In this document: in pieces, positions 17,231-25,993 of the stretch
Numbering within the stretch: position 1 is the first letter of the stretch
Layout of the letters: every line of letters starts with the position of its first letter
Made by a program: the position numbers and the translations under genes
The notes under the pieces: generated by a model
What the model was told of the DNA's origin: nothing
The model's database searches: none
The model's input: only the letters and a program-made list of their open reading frames with translations
Source: Lachnospiraceae bacterium MA2020
Lineage (GTDB): Bacteria; Bacillota; Clostridia; Lachnospirales; Lachnospiraceae
DNA: 64,000 bases
Direction of reading: 5' to 3'
NCBI GenBank assembly: GCA_000746015.1
Contig: JQKK01000005.1
Location: 62,001-126,000 of the forward strand

Positions 17231-18256
17231 TCATTTGAGCTCAGGGTCAGCGAACTGTGAAAAAGATAATACCGGATCTATAGGCGGGATGACACCTCTG
17301 CGATACAAGTCTCTTGACAATATTATACGACCTTCTGTGATACGGCTGAGAGTAAGTGCAGCCTCCTTTGAAGCTTCATCAGAAGATGCTGTGAGCATAG
17401 GAAGGACGGTGATCGTTCCTACCCGGTCTTTGCGTTTGCCGGAGCGCTCAAAGATGGAAGCCAGATTTGAGTAGAGGCTCTCATGCTGCAGGGGCTCAGA
17501 CTCACGGAAAGCATCAGCGTAGCTTGCGAGGTCGGTCATTATCACAAGGACATCCATATTTTTTTCGAATGCAATATATTCAGCTGCGGTCATTGCAAAC
17601 TTGGGAGCTTCGAGGCACTCAAGCGGAGAGTGACCTGCAAAGCTTATAAAGGAAACACTTCGGTCGATCGCGCCGGATTTTTTCATATTTTCAACGAACA
17701 GGTCTATTTCTTCTGAGGCAGACCCAAGAGCGGCAAAAACGACAGACATATTTGTGCTTTCGGCAATCTGGGCGGCGAGGCTGAGGTGAGGTACGCCAGG
17801 TTCAGATATGATAGCCATTTTTTGTCCCTTTGCGATAGGGCAGACATCGTCAATGCCGGAAATGCCGGTAACGAGCCTGTCGGCAGGCATTTCTCTTGAA
17901 AGCGGATTTACCGGTAAGCCTTCTACATTGACATACATGTCTGCCAGAAGCTCCGGAGCACCATCTATCGGACGGCCTAGCCCGTCGAATATACGTGAGA
18001 AAAGGTCATCTGACACACCTAAAGTTGGCTTTTTTCCGGAAAAAAACACCTTTGAGGACGATGGATTTATACCGAAGTTATCATCATAAACCTGAAGTAC
18101 GGCATGTTTTTTATCAACTTCTATCACCTGAAATCTGGCGATGCTTTTATCTTCAAGCTCTATATGTCCAAATTCGCCATATCTGACATCTTCAACGCCG
18201 TCAACAGTGATGAAGGAGCCGGAGATTTTGGAAATTGTTTTATAACATTTAGCCAT
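17231..18256 (-). CDS. ntpB: V-type ATPase subunit B-like protein, short form lacking C-terminal domain
   Basis: 341 residues, against about 460 for ordinary bacterial/archaeal V/A-type B subunits. The N-terminal barrel and nucleotide-binding domain are recognisable: GRPIDG, NPLSREMP, GISGIDDVCPIAKGQK and SEPGVPHLSLAAQIA (the degenerate P-loop usual in B), then SIFERSG, ITEGRIILSRDLYRRG and PPIDPV. The family continues with an SLSRLM-type segment carrying the arginine finger, then a C-terminal helical domain that contacts the rotor. Here the protein diverges to LSFSQFADPELK and stops. No leftover coding sequence follows before the next gene, so this is a settled short form and not a fresh frameshift. 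It overlaps subunit A by 1 bp (TAATG). Confidence 0.85.
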   Translation of the reverse strand: MAKCYKTISKISGSFITVDGVEDVRYGEFGHIELEDKSIARFQVIEVDKKHAVLQVYDDNFGINPSSSKVFFSGKKPTLGVSDDLFSRIFDGLGRPIDGAPELLADMYVNVEGLPVNPLSREMPADRLVTGISGIDDVCPIAKGQKMAIISEPGVPHLSLAAQIAESTNMSVVFAALGSASEEIDLFVENMKKSGAIDRSVSFISFAGHSPLECLEAPKFAMTAAEYIAFEKNMDVLVIMTDLASYADAFRESEPLQHESLYSNLASIFERSGKRKDRVGTITVLPMLTASSDEASKEAALTLSRITEGRIILSRDLYRRGVIPPIDPVLSFSQFADPELK

Positions 18257-19902
18257 TATCTGCCCTCCTCTCTGGTTGCAGCTTTCTGGACATCAGAATT
18301 AAGGTGCTCGATGATATTTCGATAAGCACTTCCGAGATCCTTGTCTTCGGTATGCTTAAATGCAGCGATCTCATCAAGAGAAGAGATGGATGTAAGCGCC
18401 TCTACAGGTGCCCCGTCATCGAGTGTTTTCTTTGCCAATCTATAATAGTCGTAAATGAGGCGCATATATTTGTACTGTTTATCGAGAGAACAGCCATATA
18501 TTTCCTCATGTGCATCCTGAGTTATAAAATCGTCGCAGATCACAGATACAGTCCTGTCGATAAGCTTTTCGGCATCGGAGAGTGTATCTTTATCAATGTC
18601 TGCATCGGGTGCAAGACCCAGCAGCTCGGTAAACTTTGAGCTGAATTTTGCCCAGTTATCATTTACATTTTTATTAAACCACTCGCGGGTATTTTCTGCG
18701 TAGAGAGAATAGCTGCGTATGGCATCGATTGCAGGAAAATGCTTCTTTTCTGCAAGTGCGGAATCTAAAGTTAACATAACTTTGGCACTTCTTTCGGTAG
18801 CTGGATCCGGATGTCTGTCCGATGAAGCGATGAAAGTGATGGTACCCTCGCGAGCTTCACGACCGATAGCTGCAACTCTTCCAACTCTCTCATAAATACG
18901 GGCAAGATATGGACTTACCTCATGTTCATCCGGATATGCGGAGAGGAGACTTTCCTGCCAGACTGAAAGTGAATCAGCGATAAGTACTACATTACAGCCC
19001 ATTTCTCTATAGTATTCAGCAATGGTAACGCCTGTATACAAGGAAGCTTCACGCATTGCGGGATTCATATCAGCAGTTGTTGCGATTATGACAGACTTCC
19101 TGGTCATTGCCTTTGAAGATAAGATGTCGAGTATGTGGAGCATTTCATTTCCACGCTCGCCGCAGCCAACGTAAACGAGTACATCTACGTCTACAGAAGC
19201 GGCTATCTGATACTCGAGAGTAGTCTTACCTGTACTGTATCCGCCGCAGATAGCTGTGATGCTGCCCTTTGCGATAGGATATATAGCGTCAATGGCGCGC
19301 TGCAGCGTAACGATAGGCTCGCCCGGAAGAAGCTTTTCAGCAAATGGGCGAGGGGCGCGGATCGGCCATTTATGCATGATGCTGATCTCATGAAGCGTAT
19401 TATCGTGACCGTTTATAGACACAACGATATCGGTCAGCTTGCAGGGATTTTCGTTGATCGCCCTGATTGTGCCAGACACGTTATGCGGAACAAGTATCTT
19501 GTGTATTATCTTGTCGTCTTCGGCGACAGTTCCAAGAACATCTCCACCAAAAACCTCGTCACCTACGTTCACGCGTGCTTTGAAATCCCAGAGTTTTTCG
19601 TGATCGAGCTGGGGAGCATCTGGATCGTCAAGAGGACGACCGATGCCGTCGTAGATTTTTCCTAATAGTCCCGGGCCTAATTCTATAGTGACAGGACCTT
19701 TATCTGATACAACGCTGTGTCCAAGTTCGATATCGGTTGCCCTGTCAAAGAGGTGGATCAATGCTTCTCCATTTTCAAATCCTATTATCTCGCCTGATAT
19801 ATCGCGATGCGGAAAACGTACTACATCATATAGTCCGGAATCATTGAGCCCTTCGGCTGCAAGGAACTGTCCGGAGACTTTTGTAATAGTACCCTTACTC
19901 AT
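18256..19902 (-). CDS. ntpA: V-type ATPase catalytic subunit A-like protein, divergent
   Basis: 548 residues, slightly shorter than the usual 580-590. The order is an N-terminal barrel, the non-homologous insert of A subunits (about 110-180), the ATPase core and a C-terminal helical domain. Walker A is GGYSTGKT at 220-227, where the family normally has GPFGSGKT. The catalytic glutamate lies in GCGERGNEM at about 247-254, and the Walker B strand ends in IAD at 308-310. The conserved loop that normally reads about GRLEEMPGEEG is shortened to YPDEHEVS near 323-330, and the SGGDFSEP-type segment is ASSDRHPDP. ATP hydrolysis therefore looks possible, but the head is unusual. It lies 22 bp after subunit E and is coupled to B. 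Confidence 0.88.
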   Translation of the reverse strand: MSKGTITKVSGQFLAAEGLNDSGLYDVVRFPHRDISGEIIGFENGEALIHLFDRATDIELGHSVVSDKGPVTIELGPGLLGKIYDGIGRPLDDPDAPQLDHEKLWDFKARVNVGDEVFGGDVLGTVAEDDKIIHKILVPHNVSGTIRAINENPCKLTDIVVSINGHDNTLHEISIMHKWPIRAPRPFAEKLLPGEPIVTLQRAIDAIYPIAKGSITAICGGYSTGKTTLEYQIAASVDVDVLVYVGCGERGNEMLHILDILSSKAMTRKSVIIATTADMNPAMREASLYTGVTIAEYYREMGCNVVLIADSLSVWQESLLSAYPDEHEVSPYLARIYERVGRVAAIGREAREGTITFIASSDRHPDPATERSAKVMLTLDSALAEKKHFPAIDAIRSYSLYAENTREWFNKNVNDNWAKFSSKFTELLGLAPDADIDKDTLSDAEKLIDRTVSVICDDFITQDAHEEIYGCSLDKQYKYMRLIYDYYRLAKKTLDDGAPVEALTSISSLDEIAAFKHTEDKDLGSAYRNIIEHLNSDVQKAATREEGR

Positions 19903-19924
19903 GTTACCGTACTCCCCTTTTAAT

Positions 19925-20524
19925 TTATGTACTAAATAATTTTGAATTAACGTCGTCTTTCATTTTTTCACATGCATCTTTTAGAAGGGTGTCTATTGAG
20001 CAATCCTCTTCTATGCCATCGTATGAAAGTATGAAGCCGCCATCTATGTCTGCCGGCTCTTTAGATATGGTAAGACTTCCATGCTTTAACTCAAGCTCCA
20101 TATTTACAAGTATTTCATATGCAGGAGGCAAACGATCAAGATCCTCCGCAGAGAAAAGAAGCTCTCCTTTCTTATTAGAAAGTGCGTGCTTCTTGATGAT
20201 TTTTTTCATCATGGGAAAATATACTTCACTCGGCACGTGCTTTATATAGTTGCCAGCTCTTTCAAACATATTGTTTATAAGCAGCTGCTTTTCGGAAAGT
20301 ATCATCTGCTTCTTTTGAAAAGAAGCCTCGTAATGAGCTTTCCTGAGTATGCTGTCTGCTTCATTTTCACCGTTTTTGATTATTGTTTGTGCCTCATTAT
20401 CCGCTTCGAGGCGTGTCTTTGTAAAGAGCTCGCTGGCTTCTAAGGTAGCCTTGCCCTTTATTGCAGCTATCCTTGCATCAGAGTCGGTTTTTATCTGCTC
20501 AAGGATTTTTTCCAGTCCACTCAT
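19925..20524 (-). CDS. ntpE: V-type ATPase subunit E-like peripheral stalk protein
   Basis: 199 residues. A long N-terminal helix (about 1-110), rich in Ala, Glu and Lys, is followed by a globular C-terminal domain with LTISKEPADIDGGFILSY, the most conserved stretch of the E family. In ordinary V/A-ATPases, E pairs with G/H to form the stator stalk that ties the A3B3 head to subunit I. Its start codon overlaps the end of the I-like gene region, and its ribosome binding site (GAGGAGG) is encoded within the last codons of that gene, so the two are translationally coupled. Confidence 0.88.
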   Translation of the reverse strand: MSGLEKILEQIKTDSDARIAAIKGKATLEASELFTKTRLEADNEAQTIIKNGENEADSILRKAHYEASFQKKQMILSEKQLLINNMFERAGNYIKHVPSEVYFPMMKKIIKKHALSNKKGELLFSAEDLDRLPPAYEILVNMELELKHGSLTISKEPADIDGGFILSYDGIEEDCSIDTLLKDACEKMKDDVNSKLFST

Positions 20525-20526
20525 GA

Positions 20527-21675
20527 TCAGAAGACCTCCTCAAACTCGTAGTATTTAGTGTGAATACCAAACGGCGTAAACTCGCGCCTTCCGCCGGAAT
20601 GGATCTTTTCAGAAAAGCTGATGACTCCGCCGATCGGAACAGAGCGACCGCTTATCTCAAAACGGATAGGCGGCTTTTCACCGGGTGCAGGGTCAGATAA
20701 TTCTATATGTAATGCCTTATGATCAGAAAGAGCTTCATTAAGATCATCGATATCTTTTTCTGCGATCCATCCATTCAGTATGAAAGTATGCTTAGAAATG
20801 GCAAGGCGTGATGTTACACCTGTCCGGTCTTTGCATATATGGCTATAATCTATGAAAAACTTGATACGGTCTCTTTCCTCACTCAGACTCTTAAGCTGGG
20901 CTTTTATGGTATTGATACGTCCCTTTAATTCTTTCAAATGGTTTTCGCGGAGATGAAACTCTTTGGAAGGGATCATTTCAGAGTCGGGAGCAAAGTCAAA
21001 GCTTAAATGCTCAAGAGTGACTTTAATGTTTTGCGCATCACGTCTATGGCAGATAACTACTATGTACACACGGTTTTCGGTAGATGCGAGATTTTTAATG
21101 CCGACACCTACGATACCGGGAGTGTTTTCTTCGATAGTTTCGATAAGTGACTTGTCATCTAAGGCGTCATTCGAAGATTTAAACATTGATCCAACGAAAA
21201 AGCGTGTATCCTGTGTTCCTTCATAATTAAATGGGACATCCAGTTTGATCCATGGGCGCATTTCCTCAAGTGATGCTTCAGCAGAGGGAATAGCAGCCTC
21301 GATCTCCTTCAATTCCTTCTCAAGTGAGAGTATATTATCTATGACAGCAAGTGTATTGTCATATTCTTTGACCCATTGCTGGAATTGTGACTTATCTAAT
21401 ACATTTTCGCGCTTAAACTGACGCTGGACGAAACTGTATTTTTGCGGTGAATATTTCTCAAGAACCTTAAGCGAATCGGAAGCGTGGGCAGCGTTAGTTT
21501 CGAAAGTGTCAACCTGCCTACCGGTATCCTCATATGAAAAAACACTATCATTTTTAAAAGTGGAACGGTCATCTATAATTTCAACTGAGTGCAGACGCTG
21601 CAAAGACTCAAGTATAGGATCGAGGTCTTTGATAAGACCGAAAAGCGCAAGGCGCTTCATTGACAAAACAGCCAT
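20527..21675 (-). CDS. ntpI: V-type ATPase subunit I-like protein, cytoplasmic half only
   Basis: 382 residues, against about 650 for full subunit I. The N-terminal cytoplasmic pattern is clear: MAVLSMKRLALFGLIKD, LQRLHSVEIID, paired coiled coils (about 105-145 and 250-285) and FILNGWIAEKDIDDL near 318. The next section starts like the family (EKPPIRF) but then turns to a short tail ending YEFEEVF. None of the membrane helices that form the proton or sodium half-channel are present. The gene ends cleanly within the ribosome binding site of the E gene. As built, it could collar EG stalks but could not conduct ions. Confidence 0.85.
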   Translation of the reverse strand: MAVLSMKRLALFGLIKDLDPILESLQRLHSVEIIDDRSTFKNDSVFSYEDTGRQVDTFETNAAHASDSLKVLEKYSPQKYSFVQRQFKRENVLDKSQFQQWVKEYDNTLAVIDNILSLEKELKEIEAAIPSAEASLEEMRPWIKLDVPFNYEGTQDTRFFVGSMFKSSNDALDDKSLIETIEENTPGIVGVGIKNLASTENRVYIVVICHRRDAQNIKVTLEHLSFDFAPDSEMIPSKEFHLRENHLKELKGRINTIKAQLKSLSEERDRIKFFIDYSHICKDRTGVTSRLAISKHTFILNGWIAEKDIDDLNEALSDHKALHIELSDPAPGEKPPIRFEISGRSVPIGGVISFSEKIHSGGRREFTPFGIHTKYYEFEEVF

Positions 21676-21694
21676 AGCATTTCCCCCTTCTCAC

Positions 21695-22003
21695 CTATGC
21701 AAGGCTATTTATTATTGATTGGATTATCTCATCTTCTTTGGATGAAGCAAGCGCTCTCAAACTCTCTATTTCTTCCTCGGCAGAAGAAATATATGCTTCG
21801 ACGAGCTTTTTGGCTTCTTCATTGGCTGAAGCAACAGCTGCACTTGACGCAGCGTGAGCATCTATCAGTATAGACTTTCTAAGCTCTTCGGCTTCGACCT
21901 CTGCGTCTGCCTGCATCCTGCCGGCTTCAAGGTATGCCTGCTCCTCAGCTGATGCTGCAGAGAGCTCGGCATTGCGTATTTCTTCGATAGTATCTGTAAA
22001 CAA
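21695..22003 (-). CDS. V-type ATPase subunit G/H-like coiled-coil stalk protein (TTG start)
   Basis: 102-residue, almost wholly helical protein rich in Ala, Glu and Ser, as in the G/H (NtpF/AhaH) peripheral stalk partners of subunit E. The start is taken as TTG at 22001-22003 because a strong GGAGGGG site lies 6 bp upstream; an ATG further upstream at 22022-22024 would bury that site inside the gene. It is the first gene of the operon, about 40 bp downstream of a good promoter and 19 bp before the I-like gene. Low complexity makes the family call less certain than the gene call; position and partner genes support it. Confidence 0.75.
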   Translation of the reverse strand: MFTDTIEEIRNAELSAASAEEQAYLEAGRMQADAEVEAEELRKSILIDAHAASSAAVASANEEAKKLVEAYISSAEEEIESLRALASSKEDEIIQSIINSLA

Positions 22004-22040
22004 TTTTTTCCCCTCCACATACACATACTAAAGTGATTTT

Positions 22041-22069
22041 ATTTTATATCAATAAAGGGGGTTAGTCAA
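22041..22069 (-). promoter_or_regulatory. Sigma-A promoter of the V-ATPase-like operon
   Basis: On the minus strand, TTGACT (22064-22069), 17 bp, TAAAAT (22041-22046); each hexamer matches consensus at five of six positions. Confidence 0.65.
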
Positions 22070-22102
22070 TTGAAAGACGGTAATATGGCTCTTTTGCATA
22101 TA

Positions 22103-22134
22103 TTGTGGAATTTAAAATGTATTTGTGTTATAAT
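22103..22134 (+). promoter_or_regulatory. Possible promoter of the rfb/export operon
   Basis: A perfect TATAAT at 22129-22134 lies about 80 bp before rfbB. The best -35 is TTGTGG (22103-22108) with an over-long 20-bp spacer. A small hairpin TGCCG/CGGCA (22155-22169) lies in the leader. Confidence 0.4.
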
Positions 22135-22212
22135 TCAACATAATTATGTTCAGTTGCCGGATAGCGGCATGGACTATGAAGAAAATAAACGTATAGACAT
22201 ATGGAGGATATT

Positions 22213-23295
22213 ATGCGTACTTATCTTGTTACTGGTGGGGCTGGTTTCATCGGTTCGAACTTTGTTCATTACATGTTTAGGAAGTATGGAGATGAGATCC
22301 GTATCATCAACGTTGATGCGCTCACCTATGCAGGAAACCTTGCAAACCTTAAGGATTTTGAAGGAAAAGAAAACTACACATTTGTGAAGGCTGACATCCG
22401 TGATAAGGCTGCCATCACAAAGATTTTTGAAGAGAATGATATAGACAGAGTTGTAAACTTTGCCGCAGAGAGCCATGTTGACAGAAGTATTGCGAACCCT
22501 GAGGTTTTCGTTGAGACTAACGTACTTGGCACACTTGTAATGCTCAATGCTGCAAAGCAGGCATGGGAGAATGAGGACGGCTCATTTAAGGAAGGTAAGA
22601 GATTCCTTCATGTTTCAACTGATGAGGTTTATGGATCACTTGAGAATCCAGAGGATTACTTCTATGAGACAACACCTTATGATCCACACAGCCCATACTC
22701 AGCAAGTAAGGCATCATCAGACTTCATCGTAAAGGCATATGTTGATACATACCACTTCCCGGCGTTTATCACAAACTGCTCAAACAACTATGGCCCTTAC
22801 CAGTTCCCTGAGAAGCTTATCCCGCTCATCATCAACAATGCACTCAGCGGCAAGAAGCTTCCTGTATACGGAGACGGTAAGAATGTTCGTGACTGGCTCT
22901 ATGTAGATGATCACTGCAAGGGTATCGATATGGTACTTGAGAACGGAAGACTTGGTGAGAAGTACAATATCGGCGGACACAATGAGAAGCAGAATATCGA
23001 GATAATCCATATCATTCTTGATACACTTAAGGAGTATCTCCCTGACTCAGATCCACGTAAGGCAAACGTAAGCGAGGATCTCATTACTTACGTAACAGAC
23101 CGTAAGGGACACGACAGAAGATATGCTATCGCACCTGACAAGATCAAGGCTGAGCTTGGCTGGGAGCCAGAGACATGCTTTGCAGAGGGCATTAAGAAGA
23201 CTATCAAGTGGTACCTTGAGAACCTTGACTGGATGACAAACATCACAAGCGGAGACTATCAGCAGTACTACGAGAAGATGTATAAGGATAGATAA
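22213..23295 (+). CDS. rfbB: dTDP-glucose 4,6-dehydratase
   Basis: 360-residue NAD-dependent short-chain dehydrogenase/reductase that converts dTDP-glucose to dTDP-4-keto-6-deoxyglucose, the second step toward dTDP-L-rhamnose. Visible motifs are the Rossmann TGGAGFIGSN at the N-terminus, NFAAESHVDRSI, STDEVYG and the catalytic YSASKASSD. The length is typical. ATG at 22213 has GGAGG 5 bp upstream; the in-frame ATG at 22201 overlaps that site. It is first of a plus-strand operon with rfbA 22 bp downstream and diverges from the V-ATPase-like operon. Confidence 0.95.
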   Translation: MRTYLVTGGAGFIGSNFVHYMFRKYGDEIRIINVDALTYAGNLANLKDFEGKENYTFVKADIRDKAAITKIFEENDIDRVVNFAAESHVDRSIANPEVFVETNVLGTLVMLNAAKQAWENEDGSFKEGKRFLHVSTDEVYGSLENPEDYFYETTPYDPHSPYSASKASSDFIVKAYVDTYHFPAFITNCSNNYGPYQFPEKLIPLIINNALSGKKLPVYGDGKNVRDWLYVDDHCKGIDMVLENGRLGEKYNIGGHNEKQNIEIIHIILDTLKEYLPDSDPRKANVSEDLITYVTDRKGHDRRYAIAPDKIKAELGWEPETCFAEGIKKTIKWYLENLDWMTNITSGDYQQYYEKMYKDR

Positions 23296-23317
23296 TAATA
23301 TAGGGAGATAAATAAAG

Positions 23318-24187
23318 ATGAAAGGTATAATCCTTGCCGGAGGTTCCGGTACAAGACTTTATCCACTTACAAAGGCAGTTTCAAAGCAGATAATGCCGGT
23401 TTATGATAAGCCGATGATCTATTATCCGCTTTCAACACTTATGCTTGCAGGCATTCAGGATATTTTGATCATTTCTACACCAAGAGATCTTCCTGTATTT
23501 GAGGAGCTCTTTGGTGATGGATCACAGCTTGGTCTTAACTTTACATATAAGGTTCAGGAGCATCCAAACGGACTTGCTGAGGCATTTATCCTTGGAGCTG
23601 ATTTCATCGGAAATGACAGCGTTGCAATGGTTCTTGGAGATAATATCTTCTATGGACATGATCTTACAGCAGTGCTTGCCCGTGCAGCCGCAAGGCAGAG
23701 CGGTGCAACTATCTTTGGATACTATGTAAAGGATCCAAGAGCATATGGCGTAGTTGAGTTTGATGATGACGGAAGAGCTGTTTCCATCGAGGAAAAGCCG
23801 GAGCATCCAAAGTCAAAGTATGCGGTACCTGGACTTTACTTCTACGACAATGATGTAGTGGATATTGCAAGGAATGTTAAGCCATCAGCTCGTGGTGAGC
23901 TTGAGATAACCAGCGTAAACAATGCATATCTTGAGAGAGGAGATCTCTATGTAGAGACTCTCGGCAGAGGTTTTGCATGGCTTGATACAGGAAACCATGA
24001 TGCTCTTTTGGATGCAGCAGATTTCGTTGCTGCTTTCCAGAAGAGACAGGGATTATATATCTCATGTATAGAAGAAATTGCTTACAAGAAAGGCTTTATT
24101 ACTAAAGATCAGCTGCTCAAGCTTGCTGAGCCGCTTATGAAGACCGCTTACGGTCAGTATCTTGTAGATGTTTCGGAAGGATTATAA
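23318..24187 (+). CDS. rfbA: Glucose-1-phosphate thymidylyltransferase
   Basis: 289-residue nucleotidyltransferase that makes dTDP-glucose from dTTP and glucose-1-phosphate. The signature [11 protein letters not shown] is at the N-terminus; [27 protein letters not shown] and EEKPEHPKS follow, as in RmlA. The full-length family size is kept. AGGGAG precedes the start. The gene overlaps the next one by 20 bp. Confidence 0.95.
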   Translation: MKGIILAGGSGTRLYPLTKAVSKQIMPVYDKPMIYYPLSTLMLAGIQDILIISTPRDLPVFEELFGDGSQLGLNFTYKVQEHPNGLAEAFILGADFIGNDSVAMVLGDNIFYGHDLTAVLARAAARQSGATIFGYYVKDPRAYGVVEFDDDGRAVSIEEKPEHPKSKYAVPGLYFYDNDVVDIARNVKPSARGELEITSVNNAYLERGDLYVETLGRGFAWLDTGNHDALLDAADFVAAFQKRQGLYISCIEEIAYKKGFITKDQLLKLAEPLMKTAYGQYLVDVSEGL

Positions 24188-25403
24188 GAGCCTTGCCATT
24201 ATAGCGGCAGTACTGACTACAGCTACTGCTGCTGTGGCGCTGGCCCTGACAGGCTATAGCCGTGAGGTGCAGTCAAAGCAGGCGAAAGCTTTAGCGGCTG
24301 CTTCCACAGAGGCTTATGAGACTGAGCAGTATATTGGACTCGGAGAAGCTGATTTTCAGAGTATCAGCTCGGGAGTCATGGGAGCTCAGTCATCGGCTCA
24401 TAAAAAACAAAAACTGACATTGTTGCTTTCATCACTGGATCATGATATCAGGATGATGGTAGTTGATGAAAATGGAAATCTTGTTAAAAACCAGGATTTC
24501 CATGTTTTTATCACCGGGGATAATGATACCGGAGAGTATCAGGATTCAGATATGGATGGAGTGATATATGCCGGTAATCTGCCAAGTGGAAAATATTCGG
24601 TGCGATTAGAAGCTCTGGAAGGATTCAATGTGCCGAAGTCACAGACGGTGAAGGTGAGAAATCACATCACCTATAATACCATTGCAGACATCACTGCGCT
24701 TATCAGATCTGAGGCGGATATCGATGCTTCAAAGGAAGATACAGCGGATATCGGTGAAAGCGATGATGGAAGCCTGCTTGAGTCGGGAGAGATAGATCTC
24801 TCATCGGGAACTATCGGAATCGACGTATCAAAGTACAATAAGGATATCGACTGGGAAAAGGTAAAAGCTTCCGGTATAGAGTTTGCGATAATAAGGCTTG
24901 GCTACAGAGGATCATCGACAGGTGTGCTTGTTGAGGACCCTTATTTTGAGAAAAACTTTGCAGGAGCTAAGGCTGCAGGAGTAAAAAGGGGTGTCTATTT
25001 CTTTACACAGGCACTAAATGAGCAGGAGGCGATAGAGGAAGCTGAGATGGTTGCTGCCTTTGTCGAGCCGTCAGAGCTCTCAACTCCGGTATTTTTGGAT
25101 GTTGAGACAGCACATGGTCGCGGCGACCTTATAAGTGCGGATCAACGGACAGCCAATATAAATGCTTTTTGCAAAGCTCTTGAGGAAAAAGGATACAAAG
25201 CCGGTGTCTATGCAAATAAGACATGGTTTAATAAATATATAAACACGGATGCGCTTGATGGATGGAAGATATGGCTTGCACAGTATAAAGTCAAGTCGCC
25301 TACATGGAAAGGCCACTATGATGCATGGCAGTACTCTTCAAAGGGACATGTAGATGGTATCAGCGGTTACGTTGATCTCGATCTTAATCTATCATTAAAT
25401 TAA
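24168..25403 (+). CDS. Membrane-anchored glycoside hydrolase family 25 (lysozyme-like) protein
   Basis: 411 residues. A short basic N-terminus (MFRKDYK) is followed by a membrane or uncleaved signal helix (about 8-29), then a Ser/Ala-rich region, a small beta domain (about 85-175) reminiscent of a prealbumin-like fold, and a C-terminal GH25 domain from about 220. GH25 features are [13 protein letters not shown] near the start, [10 protein letters not shown], and [12 protein letters not shown] with the catalytic Asp/Glu pair in the DxE arrangement. It is expected to cleave peptidoglycan between MurNAc and GlcNAc. It sits inside the dTDP-rhamnose genes, overlapping rfbA by 20 bp and 20 bp before rfbC. 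It may open the wall for export or attachment of the polysaccharide, which is inference. Confidence 0.85.
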   Translation: MFRKDYKSLAIIAAVLTTATAAVALALTGYSREVQSKQAKALAAASTEAYETEQYIGLGEADFQSISSGVMGAQSSAHKKQKLTLLLSSLDHDIRMMVVDENGNLVKNQDFHVFITGDNDTGEYQDSDMDGVIYAGNLPSGKYSVRLEALEGFNVPKSQTVKVRNHITYNTIADITALIRSEADIDASKEDTADIGESDDGSLLESGEIDLSSGTIGIDVSKYNKDIDWEKVKASGIEFAIIRLGYRGSSTGVLVEDPYFEKNFAGAKAAGVKRGVYFFTQALNEQEAIEEAEMVAAFVEPSELSTPVFLDVETAHGRGDLISADQRTANINAFCKALEEKGYKAGVYANKTWFNKYINTDALDGWKIWLAQYKVKSPTWKGHYDAWQYSSKGHVDGISGYVDLDLNLSLN

Positions 25404-25423
25404 TTATATTAAGGAGTTAAACA

Positions 25424-25990
25424 ATGGGACAGATTACAGTAGAAACCTGTGAAATTGAAGGATTGAAGGTTATCACACCTAAGGTATTTGGTGATGAGAG
25501 AGGCTATTTCATGGAGACATACAACCATGATGATTTTGTAAATGCAGGTATCACAAATACTTTTGTGCAGGACAACCAGTCATCATCAACAAAGGGAGTT
25601 TTGAGAGGTATGCACTTCCAGAACAACTTCCCACAGGCTAAGCTTGTAAGATGCTTAAAGGGAGAAGTATACGATGTTGCAGTAGACCTTCGTCCGGATT
25701 CTGCTACATTTGGTAAGTGGTTTGGTGTAACCCTTTCAGAAGAAAACAAGAAGATGTTCTTCATCCCACGTGGATTTGCACATGGTTTCCTTGTACTTTC
25801 TGACGTTGCTGAGTTTGCTTACAAGTGCGATGATCTCTATCATCCGGGTGATGACGGCGGACTTCGTTTCGATGATCCTGAGATCGGTATCGTATGGCCT
25901 GACAGCGTAAAAGAGTCAGAGCTTAACATCAACGACAGAGACAGAAACTGGCCATTGTTCAGCGAATATAAGAAGGAACGTAATCTTTAA
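25424..25990 (+). CDS. rfbC: dTDP-4-dehydrorhamnose 3,5-epimerase
   Basis: 188-residue cupin epimerase that inverts C3 and C5 of dTDP-4-keto-6-deoxyglucose. Conserved features include GDERGYFMETYN, the substrate-binding stretch FVQDNQSSSTKGVLRGMHFQ (with the catalytic His in GMHFQ), and FIPRGFAHGF. AAGGAG precedes the ATG. No rfbD (dTDP-4-dehydrorhamnose reductase) follows, so the final reduction must be encoded elsewhere if L-rhamnose is made. Confidence 0.95.
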   Translation: MGQITVETCEIEGLKVITPKVFGDERGYFMETYNHDDFVNAGITNTFVQDNQSSSTKGVLRGMHFQNNFPQAKLVRCLKGEVYDVAVDLRPDSATFGKWFGVTLSEENKKMFFIPRGFAHGFLVLSDVAEFAYKCDDLYHPGDDGGLRFDDPEIGIVWPDSVKESELNINDRDRNWPLFSEYKKERNL

Positions 25991-25993
25991 GCT

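Noticed and set aside
16739-22003. Ordinary complete V-type ATP synthase operon
   Set aside because: No K, C, D or F genes, a half-length I and a shortened B subunit rule out a standard ion-translocating enzyme encoded here.
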